Source of the DNA: Rhizobium sullae | GTDB taxonomy: Bacteria > Pseudomonadota > Alphaproteobacteria > Rhizobiales > Rhizobiaceae | Assembly (NCBI RefSeq): GCF_900169785.1 | Contig: NZ_FWER01000001.1 | Location: 1,765 to 65,764, forward strand | Direction of reading: 5' to 3' | DNA: 64,000 nt | Shown here: positions 1 to 8,874 of the stretch, in pieces | Position numbering within the stretch: position 1 is the first letter of the stretch | How the letters are laid out: each line of letters starts with the position of its first letter | The notes under the pieces: model-generated | Seen by the model: only the letters and a program-made list of their open reading frames with translations | Database searches by the model: none | What the model was told of the DNA's origin: nothing | Program-made: the position numbers and the translations under genes

Positions 1-1
1 C

Positions 2-313
2 GGCGAACCGCGGCTAGACCTCGAAGGCGCGGAAGAGCCGGACCTGTCGGTCACGCCCTTCTCCAACACCTTTCCCATCCGCAGGACGCCCACTGCCGCC
101 GGGGAAAGCCTTACGCTCGACACCGCTTTCATCGATGGGCCAGCGCTGACGGTCGCCCGTTCGAAGCAGCGCTACGACCGGCAGGGTCCCGGGCGAGTAC
201 GTTACGTCGACCTGGGCCTTTCCGCCGGTTTTCAAGCTGACCTAGCGGTCGATGAGGAGGGATTGGTGCTGCAATACGAACACCTTTTCGAGCGGTTGCC
301 GGTGCCTGCCTGA
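2..313 (+). CDS. Putative glycolipid-binding protein (DUF1089), 3' part
   Basis: An open frame enters from the left edge and gives 103 residues before TGA at 311-313. The motif FSNTFPIRR and the C-terminal run beginning VRYVDLGLSAGF and ending in YEHLFERL match the putative glycolipid-binding family PF06475 (DUF1089) as I remember it. That family is usually about 180-190 residues, so roughly the N-terminal 80 lie outside the window. The biochemical role of the family is poorly defined. The frame has no start codon here and is not part of an obvious operon; gshB lies about 370 bp away on the opposite strand and converges on it. Confidence 0.6.
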   Translation, partial: GEPRLDLEGAEEPDLSVTPFSNTFPIRRTPTAAGESLTLDTAFIDGPALTVARSKQRYDRQGPGRVRYVDLGLSAGFQADLAVDEEGLVLQYEHLFERLPVPA

Positions 314-687
314 CACTGCGCCGAGTCCTACTGGAGAAGGGGTTCAGGGATCATAGCACCACCACATGGCCGCGCTCGTTCTTAAGAAGCGTATATCCCA
401 AACGGTCTCGAAGTTCCGGTTTGGTGTAGGTTTTTCGATGCGGGCGGCGGCGCGAGGGTTCGGACTGGAGGCTTGCCCGTTCAATGGGAGTCAAACACGC
501 CGCAGACCTATATGGATTAATGTCCCCGCAACCTTTTACATGCCCCTTTGCGACTTCTCATCGTCGCCAATTGCAATCTTGCGTAGAAAAAGAGTAAAAC
601 AAGAGCAATAAAGGAACAGATTCACGCCGCCGCTGCAGTTGCAGCGGGTTGCAAAGCGTGAACGAAGAGGAACAGAAGCCGGAACGC
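314..687. other. Intergenic, no convincing gene
   Basis: The stretch separates the convergent DUF1089 fragment and gshB. Open frames here have no recognisable domain and no good ribosome binding site. The only structure I see is a short hairpin close to the gshB end, listed separately. Confidence 0.5.
630..647 (-). terminator. Weak hairpin downstream of gshB
   Basis: CCGCTGC and GCAGCGG form a perfect 7-bp stem around a 4-base loop, about 40 bp after the gshB stop. On the minus strand it is followed by a moderately T-rich run rather than a clean U-tract, so it is at best a weak intrinsic terminator. Confidence 0.35.
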
Positions 688-1635
688 TTAAGGCCGTTTG
701 CGCTCGATTGCATCCCAGAGAAGGCTTGCGATATCCGCGCCGCCGAACTTGCGAACCTCACGAAGTCCGGTCGGCGAGGTAACGTTGATCTCGGTCATAT
801 AGTCGCCGATGACATCGATGCCCACGAGCAGGAAGCCACGTTCCCTGAGCGCCGGACCGATGCGCTTGCAGATTTCCTTTTCGCGCGCAGTCAACTCAGT
901 CGCTTCCGCGCGGCCGCCGACATGCATGTTGGAGCGGCTGTCGTGCTCCGCCGGCACGCGGTTGATTGCACCCGCCGGTTCGCCGTCGACGAGGATAATG
1001 CGTTTGTCGCCCTTGCGGACATCCGGGAGATACTGCTGGGCGATGAAGGGTTCGCGGAAGAGCTGGCCGAACATTTCGAGTAGCGAGGAGAGGTTGCGGT
1101 CATCCCTCGTCGAGTGAAAGACGCCGGCACCGCCGTTTCCGTAAAGCGGCTTCAGGATGATATCGCCCATCTCGTCGCGGAAGCGACGGACTTCGGCAGC
1201 GTCCTTGGTGATCAACGTCTTCGGCATGAGGTCGGCGAATTCGGTGACGAAGATCTTTTCCGGCGAATTGCGCACCCAGGCAGGATCGTTGACAACGAGC
1301 GTCTTCGGGTGAATGCGCTCCAAAAGATGCGTCGAGGTGATGTATGCCATGTCGAAGGGCGGGTCCTGGCGGAGCAGCACGACATCCATGGTCGAAAGGT
1401 CGACACGCTCGGGCGCACCGAGCTCGAAATGATCGCCCTTCACGTCGCGCAGCAGCATCGGCTCGACGGAGGCATAAAGCTTGCCGTCGCGGAGGCTCAG
1501 CCGCTCAGGAGTATAATGGAAAAGCTTGTAGCCCCGGGCCTGCGCTTCGAGGCTCATGGCGAAGGTGGAATCGCCTGCGATATTGATGCCCGCGACATGG
1601 TCCATCTGGACCGCTACGTTCTTGATCTTGGCCAT
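688..1635 (-). CDS. gshB: Glutathione synthetase
   Basis: This 315-residue protein has the normal length of bacterial GshB, the ATP-grasp ligase that joins glycine to gamma-glutamylcysteine in the second step of glutathione synthesis in the cytosol. The N-terminal pre-ATP-grasp segment ([14 protein letters not shown]) is typical. In the ATP-grasp part I see the glycine-rich loop [12 protein letters not shown] near residue 165, the DKRIILVDG strand, and the metal and phosphate site ending in the conserved [10 protein letters not shown] near residue 287. The ATG at 1635 gives the family N-terminus. It appears to be a single-gene unit followed by the hairpin at 630-647. All key motifs are intact and I am confident of the call. 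Confidence 0.96.
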   Translation of the reverse strand: MAKIKNVAVQMDHVAGINIAGDSTFAMSLEAQARGYKLFHYTPERLSLRDGKLYASVEPMLLRDVKGDHFELGAPERVDLSTMDVVLLRQDPPFDMAYITSTHLLERIHPKTLVVNDPAWVRNSPEKIFVTEFADLMPKTLITKDAAEVRRFRDEMGDIILKPLYGNGGAGVFHSTRDDRNLSSLLEMFGQLFREPFIAQQYLPDVRKGDKRIILVDGEPAGAINRVPAEHDSRSNMHVGGRAEATELTAREKEICKRIGPALRERGFLLVGIDVIGDYMTEINVTSPTGLREVRKFGGADIASLLWDAIERKRP

Positions 1636-1731
1636 TTCCGTCCCTCAGTGAGTGCCGGACAGATGTAGGTCGCAAGCAGAGCAAACGCAACGGCCAACCA
1701 AGGCCTTCCGAGCGCTGGCATCAAGGATTTT

Positions 1732-2235
1732 TCAGGCCGCGAGCCCCTGCTGGCCGCCGCTGCGCAACAGGTTGCGAAGACGGTAGAGGATTGCCACCGG
1801 CTTGGGGAAGGGCTTGCGCAGAAACGCTACCTTCCGGACGTAGTTGTCCACCCGCCAGCTCGCCCATGTGCCGCCTGCGAAGAAGGCAACATCGCCGGCT
1901 CGTAGCATGCGCTCCGTTCCATCTTCGGCCGTGATGTGAACCTCGCCTTCGAGGATCATCACCGTCTCGTCCCAGCCGAAGAACCAGCGGAATTCGCCGG
2001 CTGTGCAATCCCAGATCGCCGTCAGCGACGCGTCGTCATGGCCGCGGGAATGTTCCGCCGTGCGCGCCTGCGGGTCGCCGCCGACGATCCAGTCAGGATT
2101 GATCGGCGTCGATTTCATCGGCAGATGGTCGCTGGAGTGCGCAACGAAATTCTTGCCGCGCGTTGGCGCAATGGCATACGGCACCGAACGCGCAGCCATT
2201 GCGACCGCGCTTGCGAGCATGAGCTTCATGGCCAT
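1732..2235 (-). CDS. Cupin (DUF861-type) protein
   Basis: The 167-residue product has a single cupin barrel of the (S)-ureidoglycine aminohydrolase-like Cupin_3 type (PF05899). The signature is the central stretch starting WDCTAGEFRWFFGWDE, then VMILEGEVHITAEDG, then LRAGDVAFFAGGTWASW. An N-terminal region of about 60 residues starts with a short hydrophobic segment (MKLMLASAVAMAARSVPYA) that could be a weak membrane anchor or leader. In rhizobia such proteins sit beside many operons and their substrate is generally unknown. The gene lies between gshB and ugpC on the same strand with about 90 bp on each side, so it is probably transcribed on its own. Confidence 0.75.
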   Translation of the reverse strand: MAMKLMLASAVAMAARSVPYAIAPTRGKNFVAHSSDHLPMKSTPINPDWIVGGDPQARTAEHSRGHDDASLTAIWDCTAGEFRWFFGWDETVMILEGEVHITAEDGTERMLRAGDVAFFAGGTWASWRVDNYVRKVAFLRKPFPKPVAILYRLRNLLRSGGQQGLAA

Positions 2236-2327
2236 GGACCCCCCAATTTGCTACCCCAATCATTGCGAAATAGCAGAGAGTCGTAACGGAGGCGTTCAAG
2301 CGGCCGCTAAAATTTTAACGACGCGTT

Positions 2328-3434
2328 TCAAACCTTTACGACATCAGCAACTGTCGAATGATGGGCAGTGACCACAGCACCGGCACCGATTCGTTTGCCT
2401 GTGTCGTGCGCGAAGAAATGCAGCTTCTCCGGCGGGATCACGAAACGCAACTCCGATGGCAGCGCTGTTTCCGGGGTAACGACAGCCGTCAGCGGCTGAT
2501 CGCCCAAAAGACCATGCACGAGGCGCTGCGAGCCGAGTTCTTCAACATATTCCACCGTCAATGGCATCGCATATTCATTTGAACCCGCCAGCCGCAGATC
2601 CTCGGCGCGAATGCCGATAGTCACAGGGCCGGAGGCAGGCGCGTTACCTGCGAGACCGATCAAGGTCGGGCCGAGCGCCAGCTTGTCGCCATGCAGTTCG
2701 CCCTTCAAGAGGTTCATGGCTGGCGAGCCGATGAAGCTTGCAACGAAGGTGGAGGCAGGCGTGTGATAGACATCGAGCGGCGCGCCGATCTGCTCGATCC
2801 TGCCGCCATTCAGCACGACAAGGCGATCGGCCAGCGTCATCGCCTCCAGCTGGTCGTGGGTGACGTAGATCGAGGTGGTGCCGAGACGGCGCTGCAGGCG
2901 TTTGATCTCGCCGCGCATCGAAACACGGAGCTTGGCATCGAGGTTCGACAGCGGCTCGTCGAAGAGGAAGACAGCCGGCTTACGGACGATAGCTCGGCCC
3001 ATGGCAACGCGCTGGCGCTGGCCGCCGGAAAGCGCCTTGGGCTTGCGCTGCAGATAGGGCTCGATCTGCAGCATGCGGGCAGCTTCCGCAACGCGCGCTT
3101 CGATTTCCTCCTTTGGCGTGCCGCGGTTCCTCAGGCCATAGGCGAGATTGTCATAGACAGACATATGCGGATAGAGCGCATAATTCTGGAAGACCATGGC
3201 GATGTCGCGGTCGGCAGGCTCGACATTGTTGACGACGCGATCGCCAATCTTTACCCGGCCTTCCGAAATGGTCTCAAGACCCGCGATCATGCGCAGCAGC
3301 GTGGACTTGCCGCAGCCCGACGGACCGACCAGCACGATGAATTCACCATCCCTGATATTGATGCCGACGCCGGAAACGGCCTTAACGCCACCGTGGTAGA
3401 TCTTGCCGACGCTTTCGACCTCGATGGAAGCCAT
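2328..3434 (-). CDS. ugpC: sn-Glycerol-3-phosphate ABC transporter, ATP-binding protein
   Basis: UgpC powers import of glycerol-3-phosphate and glycerophosphodiesters. The product of about 368 residues has Walker [10 protein letters not shown]-loop [10 protein letters not shown], signature LSGGQRQR, Walker [13 protein letters not shown], the H-loop [10 protein letters not shown], and the C-terminal regulatory OB/TOBE region of the MalK/UgpC subfamily. Two ATGs are possible, at 3440 (ATGA overlap with the ugpE stop) and at 3434. I prefer 3434 because it lies 8 bases from GGAG and gives the family N-terminus MASIEVES. It is the last gene of ugpB-A-E-C. Context separates it from the many other MalK-like ATPases in the window. 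Confidence 0.93.
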   Translation of the reverse strand: MASIEVESVGKIYHGGVKAVSGVGINIRDGEFIVLVGPSGCGKSTLLRMIAGLETISEGRVKIGDRVVNNVEPADRDIAMVFQNYALYPHMSVYDNLAYGLRNRGTPKEEIEARVAEAARMLQIEPYLQRKPKALSGGQRQRVAMGRAIVRKPAVFLFDEPLSNLDAKLRVSMRGEIKRLQRRLGTTSIYVTHDQLEAMTLADRLVVLNGGRIEQIGAPLDVYHTPASTFVASFIGSPAMNLLKGELHGDKLALGPTLIGLAGNAPASGPVTIGIRAEDLRLAGSNEYAMPLTVEYVEELGSQRLVHGLLGDQPLTAVVTPETALPSELRFVIPPEKLHFFAHDTGKRIGAGAVVTAHHSTVADVVKV

Positions 3435-3436
3435 TG

Positions 3437-4285
3437 TCATTTCTCCGTTTCGACCAGGCCTTTAACGAAGAGGCGCTGCATGACGATGATGACGAGAACC
3501 GGCGGCAGGGTGGCCAGGATGACACCGGCCATCACCAGGTTCCATTGGGTATCGCCGTCGAGCACCGAGGCGAGGCGCTTGATGCCCATGACGGCCGTGT
3601 AATATTGCGGATCGGTGGTGATCAGCATCGGCCAGAGATACTGGTTCCAGCCGTAGATGAAGAGGATGATGAAGAGCGCTGCAATATTGGTGCGCGACAG
3701 CGGCAGCAGGATATCGCGGAAGAATTTCATCGCGCCGGCACCATCAACGCGGGCCGCTTCCATCAGTTCCTCAGGGATGGTCAGAAAGAACTGGCGGAAC
3801 AGGAAGGTCGCGGTCGCGGATGCGATCAGCGGAATGACAAGACCGGGATAGGAGTTCAGCATGCCGAGATCGGCAACGACCTTGTAGGTTGGCAGGATGC
3901 GGACTTCGACCGGCAGCATCAGCGTCAGGAAAATGATCCAGAAGGCCACTAGGCGCAGCGGAAAGCGGAAATAGACGATCGCGAAGGCCGAGATGATCGA
4001 AATTGCGATTTTGCCGACGGCGATCAATATCGCCATCAGCAGGCTGTTTGCGAGCATCAGTGCGAAGGGTGGAGCGCCTGCCACCGAATTGCCGACGTTC
4101 AACAACTGGCTGAAATTCGACGCCAATTGATCGCCCGGAAGCATCGGCACGAGGCCGCTCATGAAATCGCTCGCACCGTGGGTGGAAGCAATGAAGGCAA
4201 GGTAGACCGGGAATACCACGGTTGCGGCGCCAATGATGAGGATCAGATGTGTGAAGAAATTCAGATAGGGACGATTTTCGACCAT
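3437..4285 (-). CDS. ugpE: sn-Glycerol-3-phosphate ABC transporter permease UgpE
   Basis: This inner-membrane permease of the MalG type has about six predicted helices and the cytoplasmic EAA loop ([18 protein letters not shown]) that contacts UgpC. The start at 4285 gives [11 protein letters not shown], the usual UgpE N-terminus. The open frame extends 23 residues further upstream but that part is hydrophilic and overlaps ugpA. The gene begins 10 bp after the ugpA stop and its own stop overlaps the first possible ugpC start. Known family role: one half of the heterodimeric G3P channel. Confidence 0.93.
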   Translation of the reverse strand: MVENRPYLNFFTHLILIIGAATVVFPVYLAFIASTHGASDFMSGLVPMLPGDQLASNFSQLLNVGNSVAGAPPFALMLANSLLMAILIAVGKIAISIISAFAIVYFRFPLRLVAFWIIFLTLMLPVEVRILPTYKVVADLGMLNSYPGLVIPLIASATATFLFRQFFLTIPEELMEAARVDGAGAMKFFRDILLPLSRTNIAALFIILFIYGWNQYLWPMLITTDPQYYTAVMGIKRLASVLDGDTQWNLVMAGVILATLPPVLVIIVMQRLFVKGLVETEK

Positions 4286-4295
4286 CGCATGAGCC

Positions 4296-5180
4296 TCAGT
4301 ACTGCACTTTGTTTTCGATCCAGCGGAACTGGACGACAGTGAGCGCGACGACAATCAGCATCAGCACGACGGATTGGGCGGCGGACGGCCCCAGGTTCAG
4401 CCCGACGAAACCGTCGGCATAGACCTTGTAGACCAGCGTGTTGGTCGATTGCGAAGGGCCGCCGGAGGTCGTCGAATCGACAATTGGAAAGGTGTCGAAG
4501 AGCGCATAGGTGATGTTAATGACCGCCAGGAAGAACGTCGTCGGGGAGAGCAGCGGGAAAATCACCGTCCAGAAGCGCTTGAAGGGACCAGCGCCATCGA
4601 TCGCTGCCGCCTCGATCACCGATTGCGGCACGGACTGCAGGCCGGCGACGAAGAACAGGAAGTTGTAGGAAATCTGCTTCCAGGCCGAGGCAACGACGAT
4701 CAGCACCATGGCATCGCCTTCATGCAGCCGATAATTCCAGTCATAGCCGAAATAACGCAGCCCATAAGGCAGGATACCAATGCTGGGGTTGAACATGAAC
4801 CACCAGAGCAGACCGGCGGCGGCCGGAGCAACCGCATAAGGCCAGACGAGCAACGTCGTATAGAACCGGCCACTCCGCAGCACGCGGTTGACACAGACGG
4901 CAAAGAGCAGCGACAGGCTCATGGACAGTGCCGTCACCGAGACAGCGAAGATGAGCGTCACCCATAGCGCATTCAGATAATCCGCATTCTCGAAGAGCCT
5001 GGTGTAGTTGCTGAACCAGACGAAAGTGGTCTTCATGCCGAAGGGATCTTCGCGCAGGAACGATTGCCGAAAAGCCTGGAATGCGGGCCAGATGAAGAAA
5101 ATGAGAGTAATCGCGAGCTGCGGCGCCAAAAGAACGTATGGCAAGACGCGGTTCGAAAAAATGGTGCGTTTTGTCTGCAT
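4296..5180 (-). CDS. ugpA: sn-Glycerol-3-phosphate ABC transporter permease UgpA
   Basis: The 294-residue MalF-type permease begins MQTKRTIFSNRVLPYVLLAPQ and has six hydrophobic segments and the EAA loop VIEAAAIDGAGPFKRF. The C-terminal end RWIENKVQY is typical of UgpA. It pairs with UgpE to form the transmembrane channel for glycerol-3-phosphate. It follows ugpB by about 60 bp and precedes ugpE by 10 bp, giving the canonical rhizobial order B-A-E-C. Confidence 0.94.
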   Translation of the reverse strand: MQTKRTIFSNRVLPYVLLAPQLAITLIFFIWPAFQAFRQSFLREDPFGMKTTFVWFSNYTRLFENADYLNALWVTLIFAVSVTALSMSLSLLFAVCVNRVLRSGRFYTTLLVWPYAVAPAAAGLLWWFMFNPSIGILPYGLRYFGYDWNYRLHEGDAMVLIVVASAWKQISYNFLFFVAGLQSVPQSVIEAAAIDGAGPFKRFWTVIFPLLSPTTFFLAVINITYALFDTFPIVDSTTSGGPSQSTNTLVYKVYADGFVGLNLGPSAAQSVVLMLIVVALTVVQFRWIENKVQY

Positions 5181-5241
5181 GGCTCGCTCGCATGGAAAGG
5201 TCCTCCCCGTGTGGGGAGGACTCAGGGGTCAGCTCGCGAAC

Positions 5242-6567
5242 CTAGTTCGAATTTGCGGCTTCGAATTCGCGCAGCATGGCGTTGCCCTCCTTGACGGCTG
5301 CGTCGAGCGCCTGCTTTGCCGTCTGCTTGCCTGAGAGCACGGTTTCGAACTGCTGGTCGACAACGTCGCGGATCTGCGTGAAGTTGCCGAAACGAACGCC
5401 TTTGGAATTGTCGGACGGCGTGCCACGGGTGATTTGCTTGATGCCGACGTCGGAGCCCGGGTTCTTTTCGTAGTAACCCTGCGACTTGCCGAGATCGTAA
5501 GCAGCATTGGTAATCGGCAGGTAGCCGGAGAACTGATGCCAGTCAGCCTGAACTTCAGGCTGGCTGAGATAGGTGAAGAACTTGGCAACACCCTTGTAAA
5601 CCTCCGGCTTCTGACCGTTCAGCGTCCACAGCGTTGCGCCGCCGATGATCGAGTTCTTCGGATCCTTGGTGACGTCGTCGTAGTAAGGGAGCGTCGAGAA
5701 GCCGACCTGGAAGTTCTTGGCGTTGGCGATGACGCCGGCGCGCGAGCCCGAGGAGCCCATGTAGATGGCGCATTCCTGCGAATAGAACTTCGGAGCAGAG
5801 TCAGGACCACCGCCCGGACCGCCGTACTGGAAGTAGCCGGCGTCCTGCCACTTCTTCAGGTCGTCCCAGAGACGAACCTGGGTCGGGCCGTTGAAGGTGA
5901 ATTCGGCAGCCGGACCGCCGAAGCCGTTCTGAAGCGTGCCGTAAGGCAGGTCATGGATGGCCGAGAAGTTTTCGAGGCCGATCCAGGTTGCAGCGTAGGT
6001 GATCGTAAAGCCGCACTTTGCAGCACCGGAGGAAACGATCTTCTTGGAGAAGTCTGCAAGTTCTGCATAGGTCTTCGGGGCAACGTCCGGATCAAGGCCG
6101 GCCTTCTTGAAGACGTCCTTGTTGTAATAGAGGATCGGCGTCGAGGAATTGAACGGGAAGGACAAGATGTTGCCTTCCGGATCGGAATAGTAGCCGACGA
6201 CGGGAGCGATGAACTTCGACGGATCCCACGGCTCGCCTTCATCGGCCATAAGCTTATAGACAGGGTAAATAGCGCCTTTAGCGGCCATCATCGTGCCTGT
6301 GCCGACTTCGAAGACCTGAACGATGGCAGGCTGCTGACCGGCGCGGAAAGCGGCGATCGCGGACGTCAGCGTTTCCGGATAGGTGCCCTTGAAAACCGGA
6401 GTGACGTGATAATCAGACTGGCTGTCATTGAATTTCTGGACGATCTGCTCGAGCTTCTTGCCGAGTTCGCCACCCATGGCGTGCCACCAGGTGACTTCGG
6501 TCGCAGCAAAGGACGTGGATGCAGACAATGCGACCGCAGCGGCGGCCAAAGAAAGCTTTTTGAACAT
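5242..6567 (-). CDS. ugpB: sn-Glycerol-3-phosphate ABC transporter substrate-binding protein
   Basis: This periplasmic binding protein (441 residues from ATG 6567) starts with a clear Sec signal, MFKKLSLAAAAVALSASTSFA, cleaved before ATEVTWWHAMGGELG. The mature start WWHAM, the GTYPETLTSAIAAFRAG segment and the PFNSSTPILYYNKD block are hallmarks of UgpB. The frame is open 13 residues further upstream, but the chosen ATG has an AGAGGA ribosome site and starts exactly at the signal peptide. It is the first gene of the ugp operon and lies just downstream of a PhoB-like box at 6634-6651, so expression under phosphate limitation is expected. Confidence 0.95.
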   Translation of the reverse strand: MFKKLSLAAAAVALSASTSFAATEVTWWHAMGGELGKKLEQIVQKFNDSQSDYHVTPVFKGTYPETLTSAIAAFRAGQQPAIVQVFEVGTGTMMAAKGAIYPVYKLMADEGEPWDPSKFIAPVVGYYSDPEGNILSFPFNSSTPILYYNKDVFKKAGLDPDVAPKTYAELADFSKKIVSSGAAKCGFTITYAATWIGLENFSAIHDLPYGTLQNGFGGPAAEFTFNGPTQVRLWDDLKKWQDAGYFQYGGPGGGPDSAPKFYSQECAIYMGSSGSRAGVIANAKNFQVGFSTLPYYDDVTKDPKNSIIGGATLWTLNGQKPEVYKGVAKFFTYLSQPEVQADWHQFSGYLPITNAAYDLGKSQGYYEKNPGSDVGIKQITRGTPSDNSKGVRFGNFTQIRDVVDQQFETVLSGKQTAKQALDAAVKEGNAMLREFEAANSN

Positions 6568-6633
6568 GGATAAAATCCTCTCCACCAGTCGTTGGGGTGA
6601 GGACACGCAATAGAGGCCTTGTATGACGCCTCC

Positions 6634-6651
6634 TTAACAGTTCAGTGACAG
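6634..6651 (-). promoter_or_regulatory. Pho box upstream of ugpB
   Basis: Read on the minus strand, CTGTCAC-TGAA-CTGTTAA is two 7-base direct repeats with the 11-base period of PhoB binding sites (consensus half-site CTGTCAT). It lies about 67 bp upstream of the ugpB start. PhoB control of ugp operons is established in enteric bacteria and rhizobia, so a match in this position is credible. Confidence 0.7.
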
Positions 6652-6695
6652 AAAGATTACAAAAACCGGACGTTTTGCACGCCTATGCAAAGCAA

Positions 6696-7067
6696 TCAAA
6701 AAGCGTCCGGAAAATGCCGGGGCAGACGGTCGGGCATTACTGCTACAATATCATCTCGTTGCGACAAACGGCCATCATCCGGCTGGTGCGAAAGCCAGAG
6801 ATCGCTGGCGTCACGGATGCGTTTTTGGGCAGCGTAACGAACCGCATCTATGGCGCCTATTTCGTCGCGCCGGGCCTTTACCTCGACGAAGGCTGCCAGG
6901 TCGCGCTTCCCGGCGATGATATCAATCTCGCCGAGGTTGATGCGATGGCGGAGCGCCACGATGCGATAGCCCTTCAGCATCAAAACGAGTGTCGCGATAT
7001 ATTCCGAGACGTGGCCGCGGCGCTGCGCGCCTTTCGCCGGCTAATGATCGCGCCGGCTATGACTCAT
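6696..7067 (-). pseudogene. yraN: YraN/UPF0102 family gene with an early in-frame amber stop
   Basis: YraN proteins are small, nuclease-fold proteins usually encoded right after rsmI. The natural start here is ATG 7067, overlapping the rsmI stop. It reads eight codons (MSHSRRDH), then TAG at 7041-7043, then continues in the same frame with PAKGAQRRGHVSEYIATL and MLKGYRIVALRHR. The rest is a normal family sequence including GEIDIIA and FVEVKAR. Residues after the stop (RRGHVSEY) still match the conserved family N-terminus, so the stop is within the old coding region. Restarting at TTG 6983 would lose the conserved glycine and glutamate. Either the gene is inactive, it uses a weak internal start, or the stop is a sequencing error. 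Confidence 0.75.
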
Positions 7068-7974
7068 TCCTGACCTTCATATCGAGCAGACGCTGGTAGA
7101 GTTCCTTGCGTGGCAGACCGGTGAGGCGTGCGGCTTCCGCGGCCGCCTTTGCCGTCGGCATGGACGTGACGAGGTCAGCAAGGATGGCCGCGACATCCGC
7201 TTCGTCCGCCGGCCGCTCTTCCGGAGGGCCTATGACGAGCACGATCTCGCCCTTCACGTTGTCGTTTTCGGCATAATGCGCCGCAAGCTCCGCGAGCGTG
7301 CCACGGCGGAATTCCTCATAGGTCTTCGTCAACTCGCGGCAAACGGACGCCCTGCGGGTAGACCCGAGCACGTCGGCAGCGGCAGCCAGCGTCGCGCCGA
7401 TCCGGTGCGGCGATTCAAAGAAGAGGAGCGTCGCCGGCGCGACGGCAAATTCCGCCAGCCGGTCACGCCGCGCCTTGTCCTTCGCCGGGAGGAACCCCGC
7501 GAACAAAAAGGCGTCGTTCGGCAGACCCGAGCCGACGAGCGCGGCAAGCGGCGCCGATGCTCCAGGAATGGGAACGACGCGGTAACCGGCTTCGATCGCC
7601 GACTGTGCAAGGCGATAGCCGGGATCGGAGACAAGCGGGGTCCCGGCGTCAGAGACGAGTGCGACAGACTTGCCTGCTTCCAAGGCCTGTAGCAATCGCG
7701 GACCCGCCTCATCCGCATTGTGTTCGTGATAAGCAAAGGGGCGGTTATGGATACCGTATCGATCGAGCAGAACGCGGGTCACGCGCGTGTCCTCGCAGGC
7801 GAGCACATCGGCACCCGCCAGCGTTTCCAGCGCCCGCAAGGTGATATCGCCAAGGTTACCGATCGGCGTCGCGACAAGATAAAGTGCCGCTTCCAGCGGG
7901 CGGGCCGGGATGGCGACATTGTGCAGGCGATAGCTGTGCCGGCTATCCCCGGGTGATGCTTCCCTGACGGTCAC
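7057..7974 (-). CDS. rsmI: 16S rRNA (cytidine1402-2'-O)-methyltransferase
   Basis: RsmI methylates the ribose of C1402 in the ribosomal decoding centre using SAM. The product of up to 305 residues has the tetrapyrrole-methylase-fold signatures LYLVATPIGNLGDITLRA, LACEDTRVT, ALVSDAGTPLVSDPGYRL, PIPGASAPLAAL and FFESPHRI. A C-terminal helical part (TAKAAAEAARLTGLPRKELYQRLL) matches the family. The start at 7974 gives a 30-residue extension before the conserved core. A later start is possible, but I see no better ATG. The downstream yraN start overlaps the end of this gene. Confidence 0.95.
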   Translation of the reverse strand: MTVREASPGDSRHSYRLHNVAIPARPLEAALYLVATPIGNLGDITLRALETLAGADVLACEDTRVTRVLLDRYGIHNRPFAYHEHNADEAGPRLLQALEAGKSVALVSDAGTPLVSDPGYRLAQSAIEAGYRVVPIPGASAPLAALVGSGLPNDAFLFAGFLPAKDKARRDRLAEFAVAPATLLFFESPHRIGATLAAAADVLGSTRRASVCRELTKTYEEFRRGTLAELAAHYAENDNVKGEIVLVIGPPEERPADEADVAAILADLVTSMPTAKAAAEAARLTGLPRKELYQRLLDMKVRNES

Positions 7975-8047
7975 CGTTCTTATTCCCTCGTTGCTGTCTG
8001 GCTGGAAACTTTGACGTTTCGGAATGCCGTCGTCACCTCGCAGCTTG

Positions 8048-8521
8048 CTAGGCTATGAGCGGTACCGCCCTGCCGTTCACTACTTTCAAAGCATCCCGCG
8101 GCGCAAGACGCACCTGCAATCCGCGCTGACCGCCATTCATGTAAACCAAAAGTTCATTGAGTGCTGCTTCCTCCAGCGCCGTGGGAACCAGCTTTCTCTG
8201 GCCGAATGGACTGATGCCGCCGACATGATATCCGGTCAGCCGCTCGGCGTCCGCCGGCTTCATCATATTTGCCGACTTGCCGCCGAAGGCGCTCGCAAGC
8301 TTCTTCATGCTGACTTCACGATCGGACGGTACAACGACGCAGACCGGCTTACCATCCACTTCCGCCATTAATGTTTTCAGCACGCGATGCGGCTCCTCGC
8401 GCAGCGCTTCGGCGGCTTGGAGACCGACACGGTCTGCATTCGGATCATAGTCGTAGTTATGTACCGTGAAACCGACGCCGGCTTTGAAAAGAACCTGTGT
8501 GGCGCGCGTCGTTTTTGACAT
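8048..8521 (-). CDS. ybaK: Cys-tRNA(Pro)/Cys-tRNA(Cys) deacylase YbaK
   Basis: The 157-residue YbaK protein hydrolyses Cys wrongly attached to tRNA-Pro. It begins MSKTTRATQVLFKAGVGFTVHNYDYD and contains the conserved catalytic lysine region (EEPHRVLKTLM), the VVPSDREVSMKKLA block, and GYHVGGISPFGQ, which are diagnostic for YbaK as opposed to ProX or the ProRS INS domain. It starts one base after the stop of the arsC-like gene, so the two are translated from one message. Confidence 0.93.
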   Translation of the reverse strand: MSKTTRATQVLFKAGVGFTVHNYDYDPNADRVGLQAAEALREEPHRVLKTLMAEVDGKPVCVVVPSDREVSMKKLASAFGGKSANMMKPADAERLTGYHVGGISPFGQRKLVPTALEEAALNELLVYMNGGQRGLQVRLAPRDALKVVNGRAVPLIA

Positions 8522-8522
8522 C

Positions 8523-8873
8523 TTATGTTCCGAATTCTGTCCCGTAATTCTCAGGCTTGAAGCCGATCAGCAGCTTGTCGCCCGCTTCAAGAACCGGCCG
8601 CTTGATCATCGACGGCTGGTCAAGCATCAGGGAAATCGCTTTTTCTCGTGTGAGGTTTTCGCGGTCGGCGTCCGGCAGTTTGCGGAATGTTGTGCCGGCA
8701 CGGTTGAGCACGATGTCCCATCCGGCTCTGTCGACCCATTGCTCCAGATGGGCGCGGTCGATACCCACGGCCTTGTAGTCGTGAAAATCATAGGCAATGC
8801 CATGCTCCTCCAGCCAGGCGCGCGCCTTCTTCATCGTGTCGCAATTCTTGATACCATAAATGATGGCAGTCAT
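8523..8873 (-). CDS. ArsC/Spx family reductase (YffB-like)
   Basis: This 116-residue thioredoxin-fold protein starts TAIIYGIKNCDTMKKARAWLEEHGI and has a single N-terminal Cys in a KNCDT motif, followed by the FRKLP and MIKRPVLE segments typical of the ArsC-like YffB group. Family members use glutathione or thioredoxin and mostly do not reduce arsenate; the real substrate is unknown. It is wedged between the AstE/AspA-like gene and ybaK with one-base gaps, indicating tight translational coupling. Confidence 0.85.
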   Translation of the reverse strand: MTAIIYGIKNCDTMKKARAWLEEHGIAYDFHDYKAVGIDRAHLEQWVDRAGWDIVLNRAGTTFRKLPDADRENLTREKAISLMLDQPSMIKRPVLEAGDKLLIGFKPENYGTEFGT

Positions 8874-8874
8874 C

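Noticed and set aside
649..1083. Long plus-strand open frame opposite gshB
   Set aside because: It is antisense to a complete gshB, has no recognisable domain, and similar shadow frames accompany almost every GC-rich gene here.
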